From Alitta virens (lineage: Eukaryota > Annelida > Polychaeta > Phyllodocida > Nereididae): 64,000 bases of DNA. A program made the position numbers and the translations under genes. The first letter of the stretch is position 1. Each line of letters begins with the position of its first letter. The notes beneath the pieces were generated by a model. The model ran no database searches and was not told the origin of the DNA. It saw nothing but the letters and a program-made list of their open reading frames with translations. This document shows, in pieces, positions 25,101 to 31,271 of this stretch. The stretch spans positions 6,415,701 through 6,479,700 of the forward strand of contig OW028586.1 of assembly GCA_932294295.1 (NCBI GenBank), read 5' to 3'.

Positions 25101-25447
25101 TATCATGAAATTAGTTTTTTCCAGATGATATTTGTTGCTTTTATTGTTATTAAACAAACGAAATTTCATCATCCTCTCACCCCCCCCCCCTCCCACTTAT
25201 TTATGCACGGTACTGTACATATATATGAAATTGCACTTGTGGTTTGGGATTAATTTATTCTGCAAATTATGAGATTCGGTTGAAAATGTGAATATTACAA
25301 AAACAACTATTTATTAAAATGATATTATGACCAACCTGGCGCTAGTTGGTCCCACTCCTTCGGGGTCATAAGATGAACTTGACGAAAGGGCTGAGTCAGG
25401 AATTTCAAAAGACTGCATGCCCAGGGCGAGGCGACATTTATCCGAAT
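1228..25447 (-). CDS. Ddr: Discoidin domain receptor tyrosine kinase, 5'/middle part, nine exons (kinase domain off window)
   Basis: Joined exons: 25447-25336, 20020-19879, 13336-13247, 12997-12850, 12550-12035, 5080-4931, 3453-3272, 2232-1998 and 1398-1228. All have AG acceptors and GT donors, and the phases agree at every junction, giving about 582 codons. Counting from the first visible codon, the discoidin domain spans about 4-163 (CRLALGMQ near the start, GAWCP, LQIDLG, TQGR, VCLRVELYGC at the end). The DDR-type discoidin-like domain spans about 165-336, a Thr/Pro-rich stalk 337-405, the membrane helix about 410-433 followed by the basic stop-transfer RHRR, and a Tyr/Pro-rich juxtamembrane region 438-582. 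This order is specific to DDRs, which are collagen-activated receptor tyrosine kinases at the cell surface. The visible part ends before any kinase motif; the last exon ends in phase 1, so coding continues beyond position 1. The signal-peptide exon was not found. Family assignment is firm; orthology to one vertebrate paralogue cannot be stated. Confidence 0.93.
1998..2232 (-). CDS. Ddr: DDR exon: cytosolic juxtamembrane part 1
   Basis: The 235-bp exon (phase 0 in, phase 1 out, donor GTATTG) encodes VIDAPPRNVTLDLNDLQNTY, then LLNGSANYNQF, SDGDSDRELL, DVPYGSPFDAIQRRRLPDVP and KMSESSG. The sequence after the membrane helix, with L-L-N...Y and Y-G-S-P, fits the long DDR juxtamembrane region that carries phosphotyrosine docking sites. 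The acceptor reads CAGCAG, so the exon may start at 2232 or 2229, adding or omitting one Gln. Confidence 0.9.
2751..2901. mobile_element. Palindromic TA-flanked MITE, copy 1 (family E)
   Basis: The 151-bp element is bounded by TA on both sides. Left end CATGGCCAATTGTGCCACG and right end (reverse complement) CTTGGCCAAATGTGCCACA are terminal inverted repeats, and the interior (ACGCATGGAAAATGC / GCGTTTTCCATGCGT) is also inverted, so nearly the whole element folds on itself. TA flanks are typical of Tc1/mariner-like target duplication. It sits inside a DDR intron. Confidence 0.85.
3272..3453 (-). CDS. Ddr: DDR exon: transmembrane segment
   Basis: The exon encodes an acidic/Ser linker (SSKEKKETEPEY), a strongly hydrophobic helix (LGMIIGALAAVILLLFVIIL and a few more Ile), and the basic anchor MRHRRNKYNSHRPMK, ending in phase 0 at GTACGA. 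The incoming codon is split after its first base. Only two nearby AG sites give that phase: TATTCAG (chosen, exon start 3453) and ACAACAG 14 bases further in, which would drop a few linker residues. The membrane segment is unaffected by this choice. Confidence 0.9.
3454..4930 (-). other. DDR intron, about 1.5 kb
   Basis: Non-coding. It contains the fold-back element at 3775-3866, a run of AGGTCA half-sites near 4130-4165 and a fragment of the AAGACCACC family at 4660-4740. Confidence 0.8.
3775..3866. repeat. Fold-back element
   Basis: Imperfect inverted arms: left starts CCAGATGACATCAT and includes GGACTCCCATTGG; right, read in reverse complement, starts CCAGAGAACGTCATG and includes GGGACTCCCATTGG. 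The central loop is about 18 bp. It looks like a small transposon-like palindrome; no second copy was noticed. Confidence 0.7.
4931..5080 (-). CDS. Ddr: DDR exon: extracellular stalk
   Basis: The 150-bp exon (acceptor TTCCAG, donor GTATGT; enters and leaves in phase 1) encodes EIAKGNHSVEV, then a Thr/Pro/Gln-rich segment (LTTTLPPTTATAIQQP) and NKSSGQFSY. It is the low-complexity, likely O-glycosylated stalk between the discoidin-like domain and the membrane. NHS and NKS are N-glycosylation sequons. The stalk is poorly conserved among DDRs; assignment rests on splice phase and position. Confidence 0.87.
5116..5466 (-). mobile_element. tRNA-SINE (family B), tandemly amplified
   Basis: Read on the minus strand, the element begins near 5466 with a tRNA-like head: box A GGTGGCCGAGTGGTTACC and box B GGTTCAAATCCC. 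About 2.7 units of a 110-bp sequence follow, each with another GGTTCAAAGCC-type box B and TTTATGAGCCACATCTCAGT. It is in the DDR intron directly upstream of the stalk exon. The same unit recurs at 47.1-47.7 kb in the opposite orientation. Confidence 0.85.
6330..6430. repeat. ACTG tetranucleotide repeat with GGCGTGCTG interruptions
   Basis: Runs of GACT are interrupted twice by GGCGTGCTGACT, suggesting that a larger block of about 30 bp has itself duplicated. Confidence 0.85.
7127..7224. repeat. CTG array followed by 10-bp minisatellite
   Basis: Fifteen uninterrupted CTG triplets are followed by about five copies of the 10-mer TCTGCTGCTG. It is intronic relative to DDR; translation as poly-Cys or poly-Gln is an artefact. 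Confidence 0.9.
7561..7820 (+). mobile_element. tRNA-SINE with CTTT tail (family C)
   Basis: A tRNA-like head with box B AGGTTCGAACCC near 7600 is followed by a non-tRNA body (CCCCGGGGAGTTGAGAAAGG, TTGGCCAGCCAAGGGCACTG) and ends AGCAATAAACCTTTC then a (CTTT)n tail. This is the layout of a SINE. A similar AGCAATAAAC...TTCTT end appears near 13605. Confidence 0.75.
8925..9350. promoter_or_regulatory. Cluster of TGACCT nuclear-receptor-like half-sites
   Basis: About ten TGACCT words occur here. One stretch near 9328 reads TGACCT-4 bp-TGACCT-4 bp-TGACCC, and another near 9140 has TGACCT-TGAACT-TGACCT without spacer. These match AGGTCA half-sites on the minus strand. The cluster could be a regulatory element or a decayed simple repeat. 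Confidence 0.35.
9898..10068 (+). repeat. 170-bp dispersed repeat (family G), copy 1
   Basis: It matches 55250-55428 in reverse complement over its length; shared words include TTTCCACCAGG, AATTCTATTGGCTG, ATTGGCTGAAGC and GACATCTTATCATT. It contains two ATTGG (inverted CCAAT) words. The ends are fuzzy and no terminal repeats were seen. Confidence 0.75.
10848..11110. repeat. AAGACCACC-family element (family H), degenerate
   Basis: Contains CTATTAAGACCACCTCGCC and related words (CATTAAGCCCAGTAAAACTT). The same words recur across the window; see the fuller copy at 38748-38942. Confidence 0.6.
11183..11350 (+). mobile_element. LINE 3' end, C-terminus of reverse transcriptase ORF
   Basis: From 11183 to the stop at 11299 the plus strand encodes FIIPHLWNRLPEDTKR, then FERKLNSHL. 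The pattern W-N-x-L-P-E-D, followed some residues later by F-x-x-x-L-x-x-H-L, is the typical end of non-LTR retrotransposon ORF2. It is followed by AGGCGCTATACAAAT and an AT-rich tail, as in CR1/L2-like LINEs. The rest of the element is missing, as in usual 5' truncation. Confidence 0.75.
12035..12550 (-). CDS. Ddr: DDR exon: discoidin-like domain
   Basis: This is the largest exon, 516 bp, carrying almost the whole discoidin-like domain. It begins DGLVSYSMPQG, continues with DLTYDGDV, GGLGQLTDGNLGDSNF, YDWVGWKEE, FDAVRNFTDLTIHANNF and ends with WMLISEVSFTSG before donor GTAAGT. L-x-D-G, W-V-G-W, F-D-x-x-R and the N-F-T glycosylation sequon match DDR2-type receptors. Vertebrate DDRs have HCNN where this protein has HANN, and other domain cysteines are also absent (see findings). 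The first in-frame Met lies upstream in intron and SINE sequence, so an open frame extending to 12653 is not exon. Confidence 0.95.
12590..12700 (+). mobile_element. SINE family A, tail fragment beside a DDR exon
   Basis: Shares GCTGAGGCAAG, TTCATGAGGTAAAT, ATCATCTCATCATT and GCCTCTGATAGCTGGTCATA with other family A copies. Its nearer end is only about 40 bp from the acceptor of the 516-bp exon, in a 299-bp intron. Confidence 0.75.
12850..12997 (-). CDS. Ddr: DDR exon: end of discoidin domain
   Basis: The 148-bp exon runs from CTTCAG to donor GTGAGA. It encodes LFQGNSNTYISELRMIDPPI, then IAKKVRFVPYASRQRTVCLR and VELYGCTWE. The C-terminal Cys of the domain is in VELYGC. Human DDRs read G-N and P-P-x-V-A-R-x-V-R-F-x-P, then V-C-x-R-V-E-L-Y-G-C at these positions. 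It ends in phase 1; the split codon with the next exon restores the Asp of the W-x-D-G-L-x-S-Y linker. Confidence 0.95.
13247..13336 (-). CDS. Ddr: DDR exon: discoidin domain middle strand
   Basis: This exon is exactly 30 codons (phase 0 in and out), flanked by CCAG and GTCAGT. It encodes GQEFVDQYFLEYQREDGGKW followed by FRFRNRYAQQ. It matches the vertebrate DDR block 'x-E-F-x-x-x-Y-x-x-x-Y-S-R-D-G-x-x-W'. The Glu of QEF aligns with a Glu that contacts collagen in human DDR2. Confidence 0.93.
13890..13980 (-). mobile_element. tRNA-like SINE head fragment
   Basis: On the plus strand, GATTCGAACCCAGGTCCCC is an inverted box B and GTAACCATTGTGCTATT an inverted tRNA 5' part. It is flanked by AT-rich DNA, so it is a decayed SINE and not a functional tRNA (no acceptor stem pairing). 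Confidence 0.55.
14374..14623 (-). mobile_element. 250-bp element with terminal inverted repeats (family F), copy 1
   Basis: On the minus strand it starts ACAGTTGGTTTCATAAAAAA and ends AATGAAACTAGCTGT, giving imperfect terminal inverted repeats of about 15-20 bp. The interior (AGCCAGCTGCTTCTGTCCA, ACATTTATCACCAGAAAAGT, GCTTTGGCTAGGTTCAATTT) is closely repeated at 48772-49032. It has no coding capacity; a MITE-like element. Confidence 0.85.
14750..14855 (-). mobile_element. SINE family A, degenerate fragment
   Basis: Words GGCAGACATAATGACATGAT, GACTCCACTTTATGG, GGTGAGGTCTACTTCTTGCC and CTCAGTGAAGA follow the order of the full copy at 16842. Confidence 0.6.
15086..15186. other. GTCCGC/GCGGAC-rich segment, locus 1
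   Basis: Two GTCCGC and two GCGGAC words occur in 100 bp of an otherwise AT-rich, CpG-poor intron, with CACGAGG and CTAATTAGCGGACTG. Function unknown. Confidence 0.4.
15850..16052 (-). mobile_element. SINE family A, near full-length, diverged
   Basis: Begins (3' end) with GGCAGATGTTATGATGGGAT and AAGGCTTGGAGTC, and ends with an inverted tRNA head (inverted box B GATTTGGACCCAG; inverted box A AACCACTAGACCACA). Confidence 0.7.
16842..17095 (-). mobile_element. SINE family A, full-length copy
   Basis: Plus-strand landmarks run from 3' tail to tRNA head: ATATGACCAGCTGCCAGAGG, GTAATGATGAGATGATAAGG, CTTGGAGTCCACCATGTTAC, GGTGGGGTCTTTTACTTGCC, CAGCATAGACACCGAGTACA, GAAGAGTGCTCTGG and inverted box B GATCGAACCCGGGTCC. 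It is the best-preserved minus-oriented copy, with an RNA polymerase III internal-promoter layout. Confidence 0.85.
17578..17702 (+). mobile_element. tRNA-SINE family B, single copy
   Basis: tRNA-like head with box B ATGGGTTCAAACCTC, then CACTCCCTG and AATGAGCCACATC, matching one unit of the 110-bp arrays at 5.1 and 47.1 kb. Confidence 0.75.
17950..18035 (-). mobile_element. SINE family D fragment
   Basis: GTCCTGTATTTCTGCACCTG and GGACAGGCAGGGACCATGGC recur in reverse complement at 22645-22712. An inverted tRNA-like head (CTACCACTGAGCTAGGCC) follows. Confidence 0.65.
18535..18793. repeat. CAGA-rich imperfect tandem repeat with poly-G end
   Basis: Imperfect AGACAGACAG and ACAGACATGCAGACAGC-type units (the latter repeated near 18660 and 18720), ending in an uninterrupted run of about 14 G from 18781. 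Confidence 0.85.
19032..19098. other. GTCCGC/GCGGAT-rich segment, locus 2
   Basis: ACGGACCCGAGATCCGG, TAGTAGCGGATC and GACGTCCGCAAATTAGG stand out as CpG-rich within AT-rich intron; similar in wording to locus 1. Function unknown. Confidence 0.35.
19879..20020 (-). CDS. Ddr: DDR exon: discoidin domain, collagen-contact region
   Basis: The 142-bp exon has acceptor TTTCAG and donor GTGAGT. It encodes RIRLEILGGAWCP, then YLQIDLGILKVITLVETQGR and ends GNGQ in phase 0. GAWCP, LQIDL and TQGR are hallmark strings of the DDR discoidin domain. The Arg of TQGR corresponds by alignment to a collagen-contacting Arg of human DDR2. A short Asp-containing stretch before GAWCP in human DDRs is two residues shorter here. 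Confidence 0.94.
20103..20279. repeat. TATC tetranucleotide microsatellite
   Basis: An almost continuous TATC array with scattered CATC/GTC variants. It starts about 80 bp upstream of a DDR exon acceptor (on the minus strand, within the intron). Confidence 0.95.
20280..20424. repeat. TCC / TCATCC trinucleotide-type tract
   Basis: A pure pyrimidine-rich strand made of TCC, TCA and TTC triplets, directly abutting the TATC array. Long open frames here encode poly-Ser or poly-Pro and are artefacts. Confidence 0.95.
21101..21290 (-). mobile_element. Two adjacent SINE family A tail fragments
   Basis: 21101-21190 carries GCTGCCAGAGGCAGACGTAG, GATGGGATGATAGGCTTGG and CACCCATAGGTGGGATCTT. From 21195 the tail words restart (CTACTGGGTCTGAAGCTTAG, GGCTTGGAGTCCACACC). 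Two truncated copies in the same orientation lie head to tail. Confidence 0.75.
21470..21740. promoter_or_regulatory. Promoter-like motif patch in intron
   Basis: Contains three ETS-like words (CTTCCGG, CCGGAAGT twice), CACGTG twice, AAAATGGCGG (YY1-like) and CpGs, in contrast to flanking AT-rich DNA. Possible regulatory element or alternative promoter; no transcript evidence. Confidence 0.3.
21938..22106. repeat. CTGT-rich imperfect repeat
   Basis: CTGTCTGTCTAGCTGTCTAT-type units with interruptions over about 170 bp. Confidence 0.85.
22575..22712 (+). mobile_element. SINE family D
   Basis: tRNA-like box B AGGGTCAATTCCCGG is followed by CATAGTCCCTGCCTGTCC and GGTGCAGAAATACAGGACGT, the reverse complement of 17950-18020. 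Confidence 0.65.
22846..22965 (-). mobile_element. tRNA-SINE family B, single copy
   Basis: GGAATGAGACTGAGGCTCAT, inverted box B GCTTGAACCCATGCACCC and inverted tRNA head CGTGCTAACCACTGAGCCAC. Confidence 0.75.
24214..24262. repeat. GATA / GATT microsatellite
   Basis: A short TAGA array changes to TTGA before an A-rich stretch. Confidence 0.85.
24375..24560. promoter_or_regulatory. SOX palindrome plus CRE cluster
   Basis: AACAATCAATTGTT at 24391-24404 is a perfect inverted SOX-type site. TGACGTCA at 24463-24470 is a consensus CRE, followed at once by GTGAACAATTGG. The 12-mer GTTGCTTTAAG occurs before and after the cluster (about 24380 and 24499). Possible intronic enhancer. Confidence 0.35.
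24771..24869 (-). mobile_element. SINE family A, tail fragment
   Basis: GTAATGATGAGATGATAAGG followed by CTTGGAGTCCACACCATGTA, preceded by TTAGTCAGCTTAAATAACCA. Confidence 0.8.
25336..25447 (-). CDS. Ddr: DDR exon: start of discoidin domain
   Basis: The 112-bp exon is preceded by a pyrimidine tract ending CAG and followed by GTTGGT. It starts with the last two bases of a codon and ends with two bases of an Arg codon completed by the next exon. It encodes DKCRLALGMQSFEIPDSAL, then a Ser-run, Tyr and a Gly/Pro-rich turn. Vertebrate DDRs have C-R-x-x-L-G-M-Q and I-P-D at the same place. The segment before it (mature N-terminus and signal peptide) must be in an upstream exon that I could not locate. 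Confidence 0.93.
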
Positions 25448-26150
25448 CTGAAAAATAAAATCACATTAATAAATATCAAAATAACCAATAATGATGGGTA
25501 ATAATTAGACATAGTCAATTATGGAGTTGGTTTAATTGATTATAATTAAGCTATTATATTTCAGGCTACTTGTATCATGTAGATTATACTAACCCTAGAA
25601 GTTCTATAAATTGCAATAAGGAAATGATTGATGATCAAATTCGTGAACAGGATAATAAAAAAAAATTATGATTTTTTAAAAATATATAAAAATTAATTGG
25701 GCGTGCAATATTCTTTGGTGATGCAATATTTTAGTAGTTCTGATGGTTAGGTAATTAGTTATACAAATCTTTTTAGTATTTTTCATTATTACTCATTCCT
25801 TATTTTCGTTTACTCCAAACCAAAAAGAAAAAAGAAAAATATTATCATAAAAATTGTCAATATAAAAACTCCCAACACCTTGTGACATGCCTGTTGAAAT
25901 TCTACTCAGATCACATGATCATAATCTGGATCACTGTTGGATCCCAGACACCCCTGAGTGATAATAAGGGATGTCATTTTACCCACTTTTAGGGGGGGGG
26001 GGGTGAAAACTCACACTCTTCCATTGTCCAGTAGTGATCCAGTTGGAAAGTCAGGATAAAGTCAGAAGTCACTGATATATATAGAATGATTTTGTGTAGG
26101 ATGATGAAATCTATATTATATGTTTATTTGACATCCAAGTGTGTTGTGAG
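25448..26150. other. Non-coding, AT-rich
   Basis: Directly upstream of the first recognised DDR exon. No exon, repeat family or RNA gene recognised apart from a poly-G run near 25993. Confidence 0.6.
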
Positions 26151-26154
26151 ATTG

Positions 26155-26187
26155 ACAGTCAGTCAGTCAGTCAGTCAGTCAGTCAGT
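26155..26187. repeat. CAGT microsatellite
   Basis: An uninterrupted AGTC run. A short fragment of the SINE A tail follows at about 26224 (CACCTGTCGGAGGCAGACAT). Confidence 0.85.
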
Positions 26188-26849
26188 AATACTACAAATA
26201 TATATAGTCTAAAGTTGTTTCAGCTTATTAGGCCACCTGTCGGAGGCAGACATAACTGCATTCAAGTCAATCAATCTTTAGCTATCTTTAGCTATCTAGC
26301 TACTCTTAAAAAAGGCCACCGTATTTTGAACCTAACTTATATGGAGTTGCTACTCTTTTAAGGAACCTCACCAATAAGTCCAATGTTGATATTTTTACCA
26401 ATTGAAGTCTTATTATGGTGGTGGGGTAACAATAAATCTATCTCCAGCTACTCCTTTGCAAAGTTATCATTCCCAAACTGCATGACTTCTGCATAGAACA
26501 TGCTGCAACTGTCAACTGTGCAAATTATTTATCTACTTGCCCGCTTGGGGTCATTTTTCACCTGCTACCAATTTTGGAAGCGCCACTTCCGGCGGGAACT
26601 AAAAAGGACTTAAAAATGCCGTTTGTGTCAGAGCAATGCCTTGCCAGCCTAGTCGGTAGTAATTTGCTAGGAGTTTACTGCCTCCTAAAAAGAATTACTA
26701 GCTCATTAGGGCAGTGACAACATCCTCTGTGTCCGACTAAAACTCAGTGGGAAAAGATCATAAAAACAACATGAATAAAGTCAATCGTTAATAAGCCTGG
26801 TGACTGTCCTGTTTTCCTGGTTTTAAATCTGTCTTCTACAACTCCTTAC

Positions 26850-27092
26850 GAAAATACATACCTACCAGAAGGAATATCTAACTACCAGAAGGAATATCTA
26901 CCTATCAGATGAAATACCTACCTACCAGAAGGAATATCTACCTACCAGAAGAAATACTTACCAAAAGAAATAAAGAAAAATCTATCTATCTATCTATCTA
27001 TCTTATCTATATTATCTATCTATCCATCTATCTTTATCTATTTACCTACCTATCTATCTACCTACCTATCTCTATCTATCTGTCTATCTGTA

Positions 27093-27135
<43 letters not shown>

Positions 27136-27178
27136 TCATCTATCTATCTATCTACCTATCTACCTATCAACCGATCCA
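26850..27178. repeat. ACCAGAAGGAATATCT minisatellite followed by TATC array
   Basis: Four to five imperfect units of 21-27 bp built on CTACCAGAAGGAATATCTAC run to about 26972. A TATC/TACC array then runs to 27178; the minisatellite units end in CTACCTAC and may have seeded or grown from the array. Confidence 0.9.
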
Positions 27179-27179
27179 T

Positions 27180-28500
27180 CAAAATACTGTACATAATTCT
27201 CTTTGGATATATTTAAAAAACAACTGTATTTAGCATCCAATACCTGTACACCTATTGACTCACGCAGACACGAAATCCCCCACTTCGGGATCAAATTTGT
27301 CTGCAAAGCCAATAAAATCTAATACCACATCACGAAAAGTCTTGCATGGAAGTGTTCACAGAATTTACAGTGAATTTACAGACTCGATGAGGGTTTACAG
27401 ACTGCGTGCCAATGTTTACACTGGTCTATAAACCCATATTTCATCAAGCAGATGTAAGCTCTATAAAAATGCCACAAAAAAGAGCATTATTACAAAACAA
27501 AAAGGAATAATTTACAGCACTCTGTTGCTGGTCAAACAATGCAACATTTGGGGCCAGATATGAAGTGGACAAACACACTATATTGGCTGACCACTTGACC
27601 ACAAGAACTTAATGAATAAATCAGGAACTGAGTCAGTCTGTTCAGATAATCAAATCAGATCAGCTTGATTCTATATTTAACCAAGACAGAGTTCCTAGGT
27701 TTCTTCCCTTTTCTTAACAGATCATTAGAGGTGTCACAAAAGCTTAATAGGCCTGCGTTAGTAATTCGATTCAGGCTAGATTACTGCATAATCCATTTTC
27801 TGTAATTTCAGATGACTAATAATATATTCTATTCGATTCAATGACTACTATTCTCTATTCTATTCCATTGTAAATTTTGCATAAATTTTATATTCCACTC
27901 TATTCTATTATATTCTAGCATCATTTTTTTTCTTCCAAACTTGGCGCCAATTCCATTACAATCCAATACAAAACACTTAAACATGCGGCGCCATCTATAA
28001 CAGCAATCCAGAACTACCTCACTTCCGCACTTAACAATGCTTAACTCTTAACAATGCGTTGCTTAGCAACAGAGTTATATCAGCAGGAATCCAGGTTTGT
28101 GTCAATAAAAGAGAAACACGAAAAGGCCAATAGGACAGTTCTCAAAGTGCAAACTTTGACTCACTAGTTACGGGTAATAGGCAACCACATATTGATAAGG
28201 ACTGTTTACTTTCACTGCCATTGACAATGTCACTCTGCACTCTCTTTATTTTATTGGTTATGGCAGATCCTGTTCTTTGCAAGTTGTGTTTGGTAAATTT
28301 TTTTTGGAAAGTTTGAAGTAACGGAGATTTTTGGGTAAATCTGTATTATACATAACACTTGCTACAGTGCAAGAACTGGCAGAAAAAGCAAATATATATT
28401 TCCAGGAGTTTTAATATAATACATAACACTTGCCTGAAGTTGCTACAGTGCAAGAACTGGTGGAAAAAGCAAATATATACTTCTAGGGAGTTTTATTATA
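27180..28500. other. Non-coding stretch
   Basis: No exon seen. ATTCTATTC-type low-complexity words lie at 27830-27920, and a short direct duplication (TTGCTACAGTGCAAGAACTGG with GGAAAAAGCAAATATATA) occurs at about 28360 and 28440. Confidence 0.6.
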
Positions 28501-28509
28501 AAACAAAAC

Positions 28510-28745
28510 ATTTTGCAGAAGGTGGTCTTAAAAGTGAGGTGGTCTTCACATTGAGGCTGTTTAAAAATGGGATCCTGCTTATAGGAGTCCTTCAGATTGC
28601 CTATCATTCTCCACTGAATCTCCAGCAAATATTAATGTATTAATGTATTTCTCTTTCACATTAGTTTTTGTCAGTGCTTTTATCAATGACAACAGTTACA
28701 TTGAAGGTCAGTGGTCTTAATTGTGAAGTGGTCTTAATATTGAAT
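28510..28745. repeat. AAGACCACC-family element (family H)
   Basis: GGTGGTCTTAAAAGTGAGGTGGTC at its left and GTGGTCTTAATTGTGAAGTGG at its right are the family's characteristic words. Confidence 0.6.
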
Positions 28746-28849
28746 TTAACAGAAAATTTCATTCGTATTATCACCATAGCAACAGATGGGGGAAGTCTGA
28801 ACAGACTACAAGTGAGACAGTAACAACAACACCCTTTAGACTGGTCAGC

Positions 28850-29000
28850 TAACGTTTTATCTTCGTCTTGCCAACACTGATTGGTTCAAAGACCCGTCAA
28901 AAGCCCAGGGGGATTCCGGGGGAAGCCCGCAGGTCAAAATGGCCGCCAGGAGGTCACTGGTTGCTCGAGATTCGGCGAGACTTGCCCCTGACCAAATTCA
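28850..29000. promoter_or_regulatory. CpG-containing, CCAAT-bearing segment
   Basis: Contains CTGATTGGTTC (inverted CCAAT), GACCCGTC, ATTCCGGGGG, CCCGC, AAAATGGCCGCC and TTCGGCGAG, a local concentration of CpG in AT-rich DNA. It might be a promoter or CpG island for the receptor gene; no TATA or initiator was identified. Confidence 0.25.
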
Positions 29001-29137
29001 CTTAGCTGCACTGTGGGGGCTTATGGGCAGACTACGAATGGTTACTAGTCAAGGCATGACTTGGTAATGTTGGTTATACAGTGAAAAGATCACTGCATTC
29101 GAACGTCAAAAGATCACCTTCCAATTTAATAGATATC

Positions 29138-29386
29138 TTAGGTGAGAGATCTGGTGTTTAAGCAATTGGCTAGCTGCCCCAAAAATCTTGAGTTCGAATC
29201 CCAGCCAAGGCACTCTTCATGAGCTCCATCCTAACTGAAAGTCATTTTGAAGTTATTTGGTGTTGCCTTGTAGAAGACACCATCCATGAGGTAAATGTGT
29301 AACATGGTGTGAACTCCAAGCCTTAATTATCAGCTCATTATTACGTCTGCCTCTGGAAGCTGGTCATATAAGCTAAGCATTCAGAA
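29138..29386 (+). mobile_element. SINE family A, full-length copy
   Basis: tRNA-like head (box A-like TGGTGTTTAAGC, box B TTGAGTTCGAATCCCAG), then GGCACTCTTCATGAGCTCCA, CCATGAGGTAAATGTG, TGGTGTGAACTCCAAGCC, ATTACGTCTGCCTCTGG and GCTGGTCATATAAGCTAAGC. Plus orientation. Confidence 0.82.
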
Positions 29387-29389
29387 AAT

Positions 29390-30310
29390 ACAACATAAAT
29401 GCATTGAAGACCATTATTTGTTCCAGTTTCTAAAATTATCTCAACAATACCTCACAAAAAATAAACAACTGATACAATATTTTTTGTGTCAAATCAGAAC
29501 AGTACCTCGCAACCAAAGAATATAGCACAAGAGCATGTTGTTTGACATTTTTCAGCATTTTACAAACACATGTAGGGTGCATATATTTTTGTCAAATTCC
29601 TGCTTCTGTCAGTTTTACAATATTTATCTTGAAGTGTATTTTGTTGACACCCAATACAGAGCGAGCCTTTGGGGGTGGGCTCTGTTTACTAAACAATTTA
29701 CAGGACTACCATAGACTGGGGTATATGTTACTGGTTACCTATGGCAACAGAACATAGTATACAGTGACCACACAGTAACTTGTGTGAGGTCACAGTGATT
29801 GGTGACCAACGGTTACCGTAAAGGCAAAGATAGTGAAGCACTACATCCACAGGAAAGTCTGTATCCGTAGAAACATAGATAGGAGTATGTCATTAATACT
29901 TCATCAATGGTAAAGTTGCTATTTATGTTTCTAAGGTTCAGGATCAGTGTATACTATATAAACATAGGCAGACTGGCGATCCTTGTAGTACAAAATAGAA
30001 CAACATTGGATAAACCAGGTACAGCCTTGTATTAAAATGACTTCTCCAGTATATATGTAGTCATGCAATAATAATGTCACCCCTGAAATTGTGAATTACT
30101 CGTTTTATGTTATGTGTATCAGCATACAAATGTGTCTTTCTATCTGTGTTGCTGTCATGCTGTCAGTCTGTTTGGATGTCTGCAATCTCAGATTGTCTGA
30201 CTTGTATGGAATGGTCTAATGGAGAAGGTATAAACCAGCAGCTTTCTCTGAGATACCTGGATCCGATTCCCAATCTGGACATTCCTAATCTCAGACGAAC
30301 ATTATTCCTC
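29390..30310. other. Non-coding stretch
   Basis: Unique-looking AT-rich DNA; no exon, tRNA or known repeat recognised. Confidence 0.5.
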
Positions 30311-30317
30311 AAAGATA

Positions 30318-30446
30318 CATGGCCAAATGTGCCACGTGCGTTTTCCATGGGAAGGATAAACGCATGGTTTTTGTCTAATTAAAATTAGGTGAAAACCATG
30401 CGTTTATCCAAACGCATGGAAAATGCGCGTAGTACATTTGGCCATG
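30318..30446. mobile_element. Palindromic TA-flanked MITE, copy 2 (family E)
   Basis: The 129-bp element reads CATGGCCAAATGTGCCACGT at its left end and ends ACATTTGGCCATG, with TA immediately outside both ends. The interior inverted parts are AAACGCATGGTTTT and AAAACCATGCGTTT. It is clearly homologous to the copies at 2751 and 31436. Confidence 0.88.
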
Positions 30447-31271
30447 TACACATGTGTCTATTCCGAGGCAAGTTAAAGACCTCACAAGAGGTAAAAATTT
30501 AACCATGGAGCCATAATTGAAATAAGACTCCTGTGAGAACCTTTTAATTCTTTTCCATCGATCTACCCCATGCAGAGAACGACTGGTCTCTTAGGGCTGC
30601 ACTATCCTAATTCCAATGCATTTATCTATACTTTCCTCAGGTGTATACCTTTCCCTGTGTCATAATACTCTCCACCATCTAACAACAAGTTCTACACTTC
30701 TTTCAGCTGCTGTGTTCACCTCGTGTTTTGAAAGCACTTGGCAACCAAGCGGATAGTCCCTAACAAAGATAAGTTACTAGCTTCCTAGAATCCAGGAATC
30801 ACAAAAAGTCTAGTCAGTCCTAGACAGGTCTAGATATACTGGAAATTAACCAAAGCAACACTCTGAGAAGGGAATTCTCCTTTGGGTTAGAAGTGTTTAC
30901 TGTCTGTCATCGAGACCCAGATAAATTTCCAAGATTGCTTTCATGTTGAAGTTGAATTCTCACCACAAATCCCACCTCTGGACATAAGTATTTTGCACTC
31001 AATTACTCAATGCCAGGCAGACATGTTTATCATTTGATTCATTCTTGGGGTATTTGTGGTACAATGCATGTAGAATGAACAAATGATGAATGGATTTGAC
31101 AAATGTGTGTATTGTTGGAAATAGAAATTGTTGAAAGACTTATTCGTGATAGGCCTACATCAATTGTATTCTATCATTATAATATACCAAGGACTATTTA
31201 TATACAATGATCTCGCCTTGATGCCATTTCACTAATAAGATAACTTCAAACTTCTTTTACCGTAGGAAACC

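Larger units (their letters stand above)
20021..25335 (-). other. DDR intron, about 5.3 kb
   Basis: No coding sequence was recognised. It holds a long TATC array and a TCC/TCATCC tract just upstream of the 20.0-kb exon, three SINE tail fragments (21101-21190, 21195-21290, 24771-24869), two tRNA-like elements (22575-22712 and 22846-22965), a CTGT-rich tract at 21938-22106, a poly-C run near 23600, a promoter-like motif patch at 21470-21740 and a SOX/CRE motif cluster at 24375-24560. Confidence 0.8.
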
